A stretch of DNA of 36,837 nucleotides from Catenulisporales bacterium (GCA_019510485.1 JAEKKI010000021.1:1-36837), one strand, 5' to 3'. Positions 7,266-15,263 are shown, numbered from the stretch's first letter. Made by a program: numbers and translations. Notes: generated by a model not told the origin, from the letters alone.

Positions 7266-8471
7266 ATGTCCGCCCCCGACTCCGCAGCCTCCGTCATCGG
7301 CGACCGCGAGCAGAGCGCCGCCGGCGAAGCCGGCACCCCGCGCCGCGTGACCACCCTGGAGCTGTTCTTCGACCTGGTCTTCGTCTTCACCATCACGCAG
7401 CTGACCGTGCTCCTGGCCGACGACCTGTCCTTCGCCCAGACCGGCCGCGTCCTGCTGATCTTCGCGGTCCTGTACTGGATGTACGGCGCCTACGCCTACC
7501 TGACCAACCAGGTCCCGCCGGAGAACCTGGCACGGCGCGTCATCCTGGTGGCCGGCATGTTCGGCTTCCTCACCTGCGCCCTGGCCGTACCCCAGGTCTT
7601 CGGCACCGACGGGGTCGCGTTCGGTCTGGCGTTCATCCTGGTCACCGGCGTCCACAGCGCCCTGTACGCGCTCATCCACCGCAAGTACGTGCTCAGCTTC
7701 GCTGTCCCCAACCTCGTGGCAGCCGGCTGCGTCACCGCCGCCGGCGCCGTGCACGGCCGGCTCAGCGACCTGCTGTGGCTGGCCGCCGTGCTGCTGCAAC
7801 AGACCGCGCCGATCATCTCCAGCCGCATCAGCGGCGACTACGCCGGCGGGCGCGCCCTGGTCACCGAGACCGTCGGCGACCTGGACCCGGCGCACTTCGT
7901 GGAGCGCCACGGCCTGCTGCTGATCATCGCCTTCGGCGAGTCGGTGGTGGCCATCGGCGCCGGGGCCGGCGGCACGCGCCTGGACTGGGCCCTGGCCGCC
8001 GGTATCGCCCTGGCGCTGTCCCTGGCCGCCACGCTGTGGTGGACCTACTTCGGGCGTGACGAGTCCGCCGCCGAGCACGCGCTGGCCGCGGCGACCGGCT
8101 TGGCCCGCTTCCGGCTGGGGATGCGCGCCTACTACTACAGCTTCATCCCGATGCTGCTCGGCATCGCCATCTGGGCCGCCGGGCTGAAGAAGGCGATCGG
8201 CCACCTCGGCGACGCGCTGCCCACCGCCGTGGCCGTGGCGCTGGCCGCCGGCGTCGCGGTCTATCTGGCCGGGGACCTGTGCTTCCGGCTGAGCCTGGGC
8301 ATCGCGCCCAAGCGCCACCGGGCGGCCGGCGCGGTCGCGGTGCTGGCGACCATCCCGCTGGGCAGGGTCGCTTCCGCCGTCCAACTGTTGGGCCTCACTG
8401 TTGTCATGCTCCTGATGCTGGTCGCCGAGGAGTACGGCCGGAGGCGCGACCAGCAGGGCCCGGCCGCGTAG
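7266..8471 (+). CDS. low temperature requirement A (LtrA) family membrane protein
   Basis: A 401-residue polytopic membrane protein of the LtrA family, whose biochemical role is not established. The family signature TTLELFFDLVFVFTITQL starts about 28 residues in, after a short polar N terminus, and is followed by a series of hydrophobic segments to the C terminus (roughly ten or more by eye). A second conserved stretch is FVERHGLLLIIAFGESVVA. ATG 7266 follows AGGGTGA; a GTG nine bases upstream overlaps that sequence and is less likely. GGTGA-CGA-TCACC (7224-7236) upstream is a possible operator. It ends 92 bases before the lanthipeptide precursor, but nothing shows the two are functionally linked. 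Confidence 0.9.
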   Translation: MSAPDSAASVIGDREQSAAGEAGTPRRVTTLELFFDLVFVFTITQLTVLLADDLSFAQTGRVLLIFAVLYWMYGAYAYLTNQVPPENLARRVILVAGMFGFLTCALAVPQVFGTDGVAFGLAFILVTGVHSALYALIHRKYVLSFAVPNLVAAGCVTAAGAVHGRLSDLLWLAAVLLQQTAPIISSRISGDYAGGRALVTETVGDLDPAHFVERHGLLLIIAFGESVVAIGAGAGGTRLDWALAAGIALALSLAATLWWTYFGRDESAAEHALAAATGLARFRLGMRAYYYSFIPMLLGIAIWAAGLKKAIGHLGDALPTAVAVALAAGVAVYLAGDLCFRLSLGIAPKRHRAAGAVAVLATIPLGRVASAVQLLGLTVVMLLMLVAEEYGRRRDQQGPAA

Positions 8472-8489
8472 ATCGAAGTGGATCACCTA

Positions 8490-8518
8490 TTGACGCCCGC
8501 CCCGTCCCTGGTTAGACA
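8490..8518 (+). promoter_or_regulatory. promoter of the lanthipeptide precursor gene
   Basis: TTGACG (8490-8495), a 17-bp gap and TAGACA (8513-8518) match the actinomycete housekeeping promoter closely. They lie about 45 bp before the precursor ATG in the gap after the LtrA gene, so the lanthipeptide pair probably has its own promoter. Confidence 0.6.
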
Positions 8519-8563
8519 GAGCAGAGTCCGCACACCAGCGCGCCCTGTCCTGAGGAGCCGAGG

Positions 8564-8731
8564 ATGACCGAACTGCTCGAGTTGGAGCCACGCGAGACCG
8601 CCACCGAGGATCTGGACGTGGACACCGCGTTCAGCGGGATCGTGGACGCCGCCCGCGACCACGCCCAGTGCCTCCACTGCTGCGGCGACGACGTCAGCAT
8701 GTGGTTCTTCGCCACCAGCATTCCCTGGTAG
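8564..8731 (+). CDS. putative class IV lanthipeptide precursor peptide (LanA)
   Basis: A 55-residue ORF read directly from the sequence. ATG 8564 is preceded by TGAGGAGCCGAGG, a strong ribosome-binding region. The N terminus MTELLELEP resembles the leucine-rich leader motif (ILxLQ-like) recognised by class III/IV synthetases. The next part is acidic and Cys-free. The peptide ends in CLHCCGDDVSMWFFATSIPW, with three Cys (36, 39, 40) and then three Ser/Thr (Ser45, Thr51, Ser52). Equal numbers fit up to three (methyl)lanthionine rings, though the order is unusual because all Cys come first. It lies 71 bases before a LanL synthetase gene. Precursor identity is inferred from context and composition; the leader cleavage site is not known. 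Confidence 0.8.
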   Translation: MTELLELEPRETATEDLDVDTAFSGIVDAARDHAQCLHCCGDDVSMWFFATSIPW

Positions 8732-8802
8732 GACCTCCGCACGGGGCGCAGGCACAGTCGGCACGGCGGCACCACGGCTGCACGGAAGAAGGAACGGTCG
8801 AC

Positions 8803-11412
8803 ATGAGCGGCGGACTGTCGGCGGAGGATGTCGAGGCCCTGATCTCCGAACGCGCCGAGCAGGCCGGGACGCAGGTCGAGCTCCAGCCCGGACCGGTGTG
8901 GCTCACGGTCCGCCCGCGCGGCTCCCGCCTCCCCGAACAGGGCTGGAAGCTGCACGTCTCCAGCCGCGTCGCGACGCTCGCCGCGACCGCCGGCACCATC
9001 GTGCCCGTGCTTCTGGCCCACGGCTGCCCGTTCAAGATCGTGCGGTCCGCCGCGGCCCTGGCCCGGCTCAACGACGGCACCACGACGCCGTCCTCGGTCG
9101 GCAAGGCGTTCGCGATCTACCCCGGCCAGGACCGGATCCGCGAAGTCGGCCTGCTGCTCGCCGAACTGCTGCGCGGCCGGGCGGCGCCCCGAGTGCTCAG
9201 CGACCGCCGCGTGGCCCCCGACGCCCCGGTGTACTACCGCTTCGGCCCGATCGACAAGCCCTGGACCGCCGACGCGCAGGGCAAGCTGGTCATGACCCTG
9301 ACCGGCCCGGACGGCCAGGAGTTCCCGGCGCTGGCCACGCTGCGCTACCGGCAGCCGCCGTGGGCCGTGGACCCCTTCACCGGCGAGCCCGGCAGCGCCG
9401 GACCGCCCCGGCTGCCCGCCCGGGACTCCGTGACGACGACCCGGCTCGGCGACCACTTCCAGATCGACGGTGGCATCGTGCACGCCGGACGCGGCGACGT
9501 GATGCGCGCCGTGGATCTGCGTGACGGCAGCCGGGTCATCGTCAAGCAGTCCCGGGCCCTGGTCGACGAGGGCGAGGACGGCGTCGACACCCGGATGCGG
9601 GTGCGGAACGAGCGCCGGGTGCTGGCGGCGCTGGCCGGGGTGGAGGGCGTCGCGGGGTTCGTCGACCACTTCCGCGCCGACGCCGACGAGTTCCTGGTGA
9701 CCCGCGACGTCGGCCGCTTCAACCTGGCCGACGACGTGATGGAGCACGGCCGCTACGCCCGCGCCGACGAGCCGGACGCCGTGGCCGGACGCACCCTGGA
9801 AGCGCTGGCGCAGCGGCTCGCGCGGGTGATCCTCGCCGTCCACGATCGCGGAGTCCTGATCCGCGACCTCAACCCGCGCAACGTGGTCATCGGCCCCGAC
9901 GGCACCGCCACCCTCATCGACCTGGGCCTGGCCGGCCTCAACGGCCTGCACCTGCCCGGCGGCACCTCCGGCTACTCCTCGGCCCGGCAGTTCCGCGAGG
10001 AGAAGCCGACGACCGGCGACGACCTCGTGGCGCTCGGCACGACGCTGATCTACGCCTGGTCCGCGCTGCCGCCGGTGGTGCTGAGCGAGGACGCGGACGA
10101 ACCACGCCGGGCGGCGCTGCGGACGATCCGGGCCCGCTGCGGCGACGCCCCCGGCGGTGTCATGGGCCTGATCTGCGACCTGCTCAGCATGGACGAGGTG
10201 CGGGCCGACGAGGCTTCCCGCCGGATGGCCGCGGGTGACTTCACCGCCACCCGCCGGACCCGGACCGCCCTGCCGCCGCCGGCCGTCGTCGGCGACTCGC
10301 TCATCACGGAGATCACCGGCAACCTCGTCGCCGACCTACTGGGCCAGGCGCGCAGGGTGCTGACAGAGGTCCCGCGCCATGAGCAGGCGGCTGTCGACGG
10401 ATGCGTATATAGGGGTGGGGCCGGCATCGGGCTGGAGCTGTTGGAGCACCTCGACGCTCCGGGCGCCGCGGAACTCGTGGTGGAGCTGGTCCGGTTCGGC
10501 GAACGCGGCGCCGATGCCGTGCGCCTGGGGCCGGGCCTGTGGACCGGCCGGACCGGGCTGGACTACTTCCGCCAAAGCGCTGAGCGACGGCTGCACACCA
10601 GTGATCCTCCCACCGCTTGGACGCCCGCCAGCGACTGGAAACCCGAATACAGCGACCTGATCAGCGGCGCTGCCGGCGTCGGCCTCGGCCACCTCCTGCT
10701 CCACGACCTCGACGGCCGCCCCGAGCACCTGGACGTCGCCCGCCGCTGCGCCGACCACGTCTTGGCGAACGCAGCGCCTGATGAGGCCACTCAGCCCAGC
10801 GCCCTCCCCGAGGCCGCGGGCGTGGAACCTTCCGCCGGCAAGGGCCATGGAGTGGCCGGGACCATCGACGCCCTCATCGCGATCGGCATCCGGCTGAACG
10901 ACACAGGCATCCTCAGCGCCGCCGAGGGTCGCACTCGTGATCTTGTTGAGCGGACAGAACGCCTTGTCGGCAAGGCTTATCGGCCCACCGCCGCTCCGCT
11001 GGCCGGGTCTTGGTGCCAGGGGCTGTCCGGGATCGCCACGACGCTTCTCACGGCGGGCGTGCAGCTGGCGGATCCCGCGAGCACCGCTGCCGCGCATCGG
11101 GCCGCAGAGGCTTGTATCGCTCTCATTCAGCGCATAGACAAGCCTAGCCAGTGCTGTGGGCTCGCGGGTATCGGCAACATGCTGATAGATATGGCGAACA
11201 GTACGGGGGATGAGAAGTATTGGGACGGTGCGCGCGCCGTCGCGACGCAGATGCTGCTCCGGAGTGCGGGGCCTGCTGATCATCCGCGCTTTGTCAGGGA
11301 CGATCCCACGGAGTACAGCGCGTCGTGGGCTTACGGTGTGACGGGGATACTGAGCTTCTTCCGGCGCCTGTCGCGTGGCGGCGGGGAGATGGCGCTGACG
11401 CTCACGGTGTAA
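8803..11412 (+). CDS. class IV lanthipeptide synthetase (LanL), CCG-type cyclase
   Basis: An 869-residue three-domain enzyme that should phosphorylate Ser/Thr of the precursor, eliminate phosphate and cyclise Cys onto the dehydro residues. The N-terminal phospho-Ser/Thr lyase domain (about 1-205) has GWKLHVSSR, PFKIVRS and GKAFAIYPG. The kinase domain (about 211-490) has VIVK Lys248, a catalytic loop RDLNPRN with Asp355 and Asn360, and Asp373 in DLG. The LanC-like cyclase runs from about 505. Its zinc ligands appear as Cys738 (WCQG), Cys784 and Cys785 (CCG), 46 residues apart as in NisC (Cys284/Cys330), but with Cys instead of the usual His as third ligand. Class III LanKC enzymes lack these ligands, so class IV is the best call. 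ATG 8803 follows AAGAAGGA. The 3' third is less GC-rich than the rest. Confidence 0.92.
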   Translation: MSGGLSAEDVEALISERAEQAGTQVELQPGPVWLTVRPRGSRLPEQGWKLHVSSRVATLAATAGTIVPVLLAHGCPFKIVRSAAALARLNDGTTTPSSVGKAFAIYPGQDRIREVGLLLAELLRGRAAPRVLSDRRVAPDAPVYYRFGPIDKPWTADAQGKLVMTLTGPDGQEFPALATLRYRQPPWAVDPFTGEPGSAGPPRLPARDSVTTTRLGDHFQIDGGIVHAGRGDVMRAVDLRDGSRVIVKQSRALVDEGEDGVDTRMRVRNERRVLAALAGVEGVAGFVDHFRADADEFLVTRDVGRFNLADDVMEHGRYARADEPDAVAGRTLEALAQRLARVILAVHDRGVLIRDLNPRNVVIGPDGTATLIDLGLAGLNGLHLPGGTSGYSSARQFREEKPTTGDDLVALGTTLIYAWSALPPVVLSEDADEPRRAALRTIRARCGDAPGGVMGLICDLLSMDEVRADEASRRMAAGDFTATRRTRTALPPPAVVGDSLITEITGNLVADLLGQARRVLTEVPRHEQAAVDGCVYRGGAGIGLELLEHLDAPGAAELVVELVRFGERGADAVRLGPGLWTGRTGLDYFRQSAERRLHTSDPPTAWTPASDWKPEYSDLISGAAGVGLGHLLLHDLDGRPEHLDVARRCADHVLANAAPDEATQPSALPEAAGVEPSAGKGHGVAGTIDALIAIGIRLNDTGILSAAEGRTRDLVERTERLVGKAYRPTAAPLAGSWCQGLSGIATTLLTAGVQLADPASTAAAHRAAEACIALIQRIDKPSQCCGLAGIGNMLIDMANSTGDEKYWDGARAVATQMLLRSAGPADHPRFVRDDPTEYSASWAYGVTGILSFFRRLSRGGGEMALTLTV

Positions 11413-11419
11413 TGTCGCG

Positions 11420-11444
11420 TGGGGCGGCGGTGATAGCCGCCCCA
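11420..11444 (+). terminator. terminator after lanL
   Basis: TGGGGCGGC (11420-11428) pairs with GCCGCCCCA (11436-11444) around a 7-base loop, followed by CTTTCGCTT, eight bases after the lanL stop. It could also terminate the short minus-strand ORF that ends at 11452. Confidence 0.7.
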
Positions 11445-11451
11445 CTTTCGC

Positions 11452-11544
11452 TTAGTACCCGACGGCGCATTTAATGACATGCCACCAGTGATCCACCCAA
11501 GTCGGATCGGTGGCCAGGCTGGTCAGGGCTATGAGGGTATGCAC
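11452..11544 (-). CDS. small ORF, 30-residue Trp-rich peptide, unknown
   Basis: A 30-codon ORF not resembling any family I know. GTG 11544 is preceded on its strand by AGGAGAGAAC, an unusually strong ribosome-binding site at correct spacing. The peptide starts MHTLIALTSLATDPT, which is hydrophobic, continues WVDHWWHVIK, and ends CAVGY, with three Trp and one Cys. It is divergent from the BTAD-NB-ARC-TPR regulator and convergent with lanL, ending just before the lanL terminator hairpin. It could be a signalling peptide for the TPR regulator, a small membrane-active peptide or a chance ORF; the ribosome-binding site is the main support. Confidence 0.5.
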   Translation of the reverse strand: MHTLIALTSLATDPTWVDHWWHVIKCAVGY

Positions 11545-11792
11545 GTTCTCTCCTATCAGGGCTTTGTTGCCGACCTAGACAATAGCCGAGTTCGGGCCCG
11601 GCGGGAACCTCATAAAATGACAGCCGAATAACGGTTTTACGTCAGTGAGGAACGGGGGAATTTCCTTAGTTTTTATCCAAGACGTATTGGCCTACGCGGT
11701 GAATCCCACTGACATCTGGAGGCCCCGGCTGAATCGGTGTATGACTGGTGATGGGGCGAATTGCAGACTCCATGCGGATTGGGGGTATCCGG
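11545..11792. other. AT-richer intergenic region before the BTAD regulator
   Basis: About 250 bp of divergent intergenic DNA of visibly lower GC than its surroundings (for example 11600-11700). It should hold promoters for the small minus-strand ORF and the regulator. No clear -35/-10 pair stands out. TATGAC at 11740-11745 lies five bases before an in-frame ATG (11751) and could give a leaderless start for the regulator. I see no repeats or RNA gene in it. Confidence 0.5.
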
Positions 11793-14700
11793 GTGTTTTT
11801 TCGTGTGCTCGGGCCTGTCGAGATCTGGCACCATGATCATAAAATGCCGTTGGGTCCGTTAAAGGAGCAGCTGATCCTGGCCATCCTCCTTCTGGAATCA
11901 GGGACCTCCGTCTCTGCTCGGAGTCTCGCCGACCGTCTCTGGGACGGTGAACCGCCGGCGACGGAACGCGAGACGTTGCAATCGCACATCTCGCGCCTGC
12001 GCAGCCGGCTTCGCGCGGCCGGCGACACCGTGGGGCTGATCCGCACCAGTCGGGCCGGCGCGTACGTCCTGGACGTCCCGCCGGACGTAGTCGACGCCCG
12101 ACAATTCGATCAAGCCCTCACCCGCGCACGTGCCACCGCCGCTTCGGATCCCGAGGCGGCGGTTGCCTTGTTCCGGCAGGCCGAGGCGCTGTGGGGCGGG
12201 GAGCCGTTGGCCGGACTGACCGGGCAGTGGGCGGACGGTACCCGGCGGGCGCTGCGAGAGCGCCGCCGCTCGGCCCTGCTCGCGCGGGCCGATCTGGAGC
12301 TGCGGCTCGGCGGCGATCCGGACGATCTGGTCAGCGAACTGTCGGCGTGGACCGCGGTGGGCGGCGTCGACCAGGCGGCGGTCGGTCTGTTGATGCGGGC
12401 CCTGGCACGGGCCGGAAGGCTGGCGGACGCCCTGGCCGCCTACCAGAACGCGCGTCACCGGCTCCATACCGAACTCGGCGCCGTGCCGGGGCCGGAGCTG
12501 CGGACGCTCCACCGCAGGATCTTGAACGGTGAGCCCGCCTCGTCGCCGACCCGGCGCGCGTCCACCGTTGCCGTCGGGACCGGTGCGTCCGGCCAGCAGG
12601 GCACTGGCCAGTCGGCGCCGCCGCCGAACACCCTCGACCGCGACCCCAGCAGCCTCGTGGGCCGCGAGACCGAACTCGCCGCTCTGCTGGCCGCCGTCCG
12701 GGCCGATATCAAGTCGAGCGCTGGCGGCGTAGCACTTTTCGCGCTGGATGGCATGCCGGGCATCGGTAAGACATCCCTCGCTGTCCGCGCCGCTCATCTG
12801 CTGGCGCCGGAAGCGCTGCGCCTCCTGCTGGACGAGATCGGTGCTCCGGCGCGCGAGGTCGAACGCGCCGAGTCGGTCGACGCCCTCAGTGCCCTGTGGC
12901 GCCGGCGCGTCCATGGCAAACGGATCTTGCTGTTGCTTGATGACGTGCGCGATCTGAACCAAGTCGAACGCCTGCTGCCCACCGCGCCGGGCTCCGCGGC
13001 ACTGATCACCTCACGACGACGGCTGAGCGGCCTGTCGGGGCTGCGCCAGCACTCGCTGCGGACGCTGCCCGACGAAGCCGCCCGCGCCTTGCTCGCGGAC
13101 ATCACCGAGCGGGATTTCGCCGACGACCTCGATGCCCTCGGCCGCTTCACAGCACGCTGCGCCGGCCTCCCGCTGGCGATCACCGTCTCCGCCGCCCATC
13201 TGCGCAAACGTCCCAGCTGGAGCCTCGGCGACCTGGTGGCCCGCCTGGCCCAGCCCGGCCACCGGTCCGCGGACGACCAGATCACCGGCCCGGTCGACGC
13301 CGCCATCGCCCTGTCGTACTACTCGATGGACGCCTTGGTCGAGCACCACCTCATCGAAGAGACTGCGCGGCACCGCTACCGCCTGCATGACCTGATCCGT
13401 GAGTTCGCGCTCGACCGGGCCTGGCATGAGGAGACGCTGGACGACGTCGAAGAAGCCGTACACCGGGCGTTCGACCTCTACGTCCGGACCGCGGAGCGCG
13501 GCGACCGGATACGCCGCTCGGCCCCGACCCCTGATCGGGCCCCGGCGACACCGACAGAGCCGATCGACACCCTCGTCCCGGTGAACTCCCGCGAAGACCT
13601 CCGCGCCTGGCTGGATCGGGAAGCCGCGAACCTCACCGCGATCCTCGCCTTCGCCGCCGCACACAATTGGCCACACCAGGCGCCATCCCTGCTCCACGTC
13701 CTGGCCGGCCACCTCGACCGACGCGGGCACTGGCGGGAAGCCATCGACCTCCTGCACCGGACGATCGAAACGCTGGCCTCATCACCACGGCCAGACGGCA
13801 CCGGCGACAGAGTGGCCCTGGTAACCGCCGCCCGCGTGCAGACCGATCTGGCGGCGCTGTACACCCGGACCGGAGAGCTCGACCAGGCACTCGCGCATGC
13901 CCGCTCCGCCCTCGCCGTCTACACGAAGGACAAAGATCAATACGGCCGCGCCGAAGCCACCTTGCAAACCGGCCGCATCCACTGGCTCGCCGGCCGCCGC
14001 CCCGAAGCGGTCAAGGCGTACCGGGCCGCCGCCGCCGCGTTCGGTCGAGTGGAGGCCCCAGAGCGGCGCGCGAACGCCGAATACCACCTGGGCATCGGAC
14101 TGTTCGAGCTGGGGCGGCTCGACGCCGCCTTCCGATGCGTTCGCCGCGCGTTGGCCGCCGTGAGCGAGCTCGGCGATCCCGGCTTGCGCTGCGACGTACT
14201 GATCAACCTCGGCGAGATGCACCTGCGCGTCGATGAGCGCGACATTGCGATGACCCACTTCGAGCAGGCGCGACCGCTGGCCGAGGCGCTCGGCGACCCG
14301 CAGTGCCTGGCCGTGCTGGCGACCGGCGTGGGGACCGTGCACCGCCGCAGTGGCCGATACGAGCTGGCACTGGCAGCTTTGGCAGACGCCCTGGCGCTGT
14401 CCGGTGCGGGTGCCGACCGGCGCAACGAAACCCAAGTTCTAGTACAGGTGGCGATGGCGCACATCGCTCTGGGAAAGGAGGGGACCGCCGCACGCCAACT
14501 ACGGCAGGCTCTGCGCCTGGCGCAGGACGGCGAGGACCCGTTGCAGAAGGCGCATGTGCACCTCGCGATCGGAGCACTGCACCTGCGCGGCGGCAATCGC
14601 CGAGCCGCCCTGGACAGTTACACGACCGCCTTGTCCGAGGCCGAGTCCGCACAGGCCCTGCTGGACCAGGCCCACGCGCTGCGAGCCATCGGCGAGCTCC

Positions 14701-14810
14701 TCGCACCCGAGGAGCCCGCCGAAAGCCGTCGCTACCTGACTCGCGCCGAAGCCGTCTATCAGCGACTGGGACGCCGCGGTGCCACCCTGGCTTCCGCGTC
14801 GATCATCTGA
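11793..14810 (+). CDS. BTAD (SARP-like) NB-ARC TPR transcriptional regulator, internally shortened
   Basis: A large AfsR-like regulator of about 1005 residues. An OmpR-type winged helix and the bacterial transcriptional activation domain occupy about 1-245 (FFRVLGPVEI; LQSHISRLRSRLR; RTSRAGAYVLD). An NB-ARC ATPase follows, with P-loop GMPGIGKT at 320-327, Walker B LLLLDD ending at 384 and the GLPLAI motif; TPR-like helices run from about 600 to the end. Compared with the neighbouring NB-ARC gene, the P-loop to Walker B distance is 57 rather than 78 residues, and the SY to HDL winged-helix stretch is 22 rather than 61, so two in-frame segments seem missing. GTG 11793 is chosen because GGGGG lies seven bases upstream and the family begins there; ATG 11751 is an alternative. 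It may regulate the lanthipeptide locus or the small ORF (inference). Confidence 0.85.
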   Translation: MFFRVLGPVEIWHHDHKMPLGPLKEQLILAILLLESGTSVSARSLADRLWDGEPPATERETLQSHISRLRSRLRAAGDTVGLIRTSRAGAYVLDVPPDVVDARQFDQALTRARATAASDPEAAVALFRQAEALWGGEPLAGLTGQWADGTRRALRERRRSALLARADLELRLGGDPDDLVSELSAWTAVGGVDQAAVGLLMRALARAGRLADALAAYQNARHRLHTELGAVPGPELRTLHRRILNGEPASSPTRRASTVAVGTGASGQQGTGQSAPPPNTLDRDPSSLVGRETELAALLAAVRADIKSSAGGVALFALDGMPGIGKTSLAVRAAHLLAPEALRLLLDEIGAPAREVERAESVDALSALWRRRVHGKRILLLLDDVRDLNQVERLLPTAPGSAALITSRRRLSGLSGLRQHSLRTLPDEAARALLADITERDFADDLDALGRFTARCAGLPLAITVSAAHLRKRPSWSLGDLVARLAQPGHRSADDQITGPVDAAIALSYYSMDALVEHHLIEETARHRYRLHDLIREFALDRAWHEETLDDVEEAVHRAFDLYVRTAERGDRIRRSAPTPDRAPATPTEPIDTLVPVNSREDLRAWLDREAANLTAILAFAAAHNWPHQAPSLLHVLAGHLDRRGHWREAIDLLHRTIETLASSPRPDGTGDRVALVTAARVQTDLAALYTRTGELDQALAHARSALAVYTKDKDQYGRAEATLQTGRIHWLAGRRPEAVKAYRAAAAAFGRVEAPERRANAEYHLGIGLFELGRLDAAFRCVRRALAAVSELGDPGLRCDVLINLGEMHLRVDERDIAMTHFEQARPLAEALGDPQCLAVLATGVGTVHRRSGRYELALAALADALALSGAGADRRNETQVLVQVAMAHIALGKEGTAARQLRQALRLAQDGEDPLQKAHVHLAIGALHLRGGNRRAALDSYTTALSEAESAQALLDQAHALRAIGELLAPEEPAESRRYLTRAEAVYQRLGRRGATLASASII

Positions 14811-14920
14811 CGCGGACGCCAGAGCCGACGCGGGTAACCTATGAGAGTCACCGTGCAAGCGTTCCGTCAAGCCGACAGCAAGCCGCATGCAGTGCGGCGG
14901 CGGAATCCCTCCAAGGTAGG

Positions 14921-14954
14921 CGGCGTCAGGAAGCCTCGCAGAACCCTGACGCCG
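14921..14954. promoter_or_regulatory. 10-bp inverted repeat before the DUF397 gene
   Basis: CGGCGTCAGG (14921-14930) and CCTGACGCCG (14945-14954) are perfect inverted arms with a 14-base spacer, ending about 11 bases before the GGGGAGGAGAG ribosome-binding site of the DUF397 gene. It could be an operator or an mRNA hairpin controlling that gene, or the terminator of the regulator upstream. Confidence 0.5.
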
Positions 14955-14977
14955 AAGGCAATCGGGGAGGAGAGACC

Positions 14978-15181
14978 ATGGGCTCGATCCAAAGCGGAAC
15001 CTGGTACAAGAGCAGCTTCTGCGCCAACAGCAACGAGTGCGTGGAGGTCTGGTTCGCCGGCGGCGCGGCCCACGTCCGCAACAGCGCCGACCGCCAGGGG
15101 CCCGTGCTGGTGTTCAGCCGCGGGGAGTGGGACGCGTTCCTGCTCGGCGCCTTCAACGGCGAGTTCGAGATGCCGCTGTAG
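14978..15181 (+). CDS. DUF397 domain protein
   Basis: A 67-residue DUF397 protein, recognisable from the pattern TWYKSSFCANSNECVEVWF, HVRNSADRQGPVLVFSRGEWDAFL and a short acidic tail. DUF397 proteins are small actinomycete proteins usually encoded beside an XRE-type (Scr1/WhiJ-like) DNA-binding partner, where they modulate its activity. No such partner is present here: the neighbours are the BTAD regulator and a split NB-ARC gene, so this copy is orphaned. ATG 14978 follows GGGGAGGAGAG, a very strong ribosome-binding site. A strong terminator follows. Confidence 0.9.
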   Translation: MGSIQSGTWYKSSFCANSNECVEVWFAGGAAHVRNSADRQGPVLVFSRGEWDAFLLGAFNGEFEMPL

Positions 15182-15196
15182 CGCCGCCTGTGATCA

Positions 15197-15231
15197 GGCG
15201 TGGCCCGTCGACGACGGGCCACGCCGTTTTT
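15197..15231 (+). terminator. intrinsic terminator after the DUF397 gene
   Basis: GGCGTGGCCCGT (15197-15208) pairs perfectly with ACGGGCCACGCC (15214-15225) and is followed by GTTTTT. This is the most classical intrinsic terminator in the window. An overlapping small hairpin CGCCTG/CAGGCG precedes it. Confidence 0.88.
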
Positions 15232-15263
15232 CGTGCCCGGCGGCCCTCGATTCGTCCTGAAAA

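Noticed and set aside
8512..9951. 479-codon minus-strand frame across the lanthipeptide precursor and synthetase
   Set aside because: Antisense shadow: both plus-strand genes have ribosome-binding sites and recognisable domains.
11452..11544. The small Trp-rich peptide as a second lanthipeptide precursor
   Set aside because: It has one Cys, no acidic leader and no ILxLQ-like motif, and is on the opposite strand from lanL; another role is more likely.
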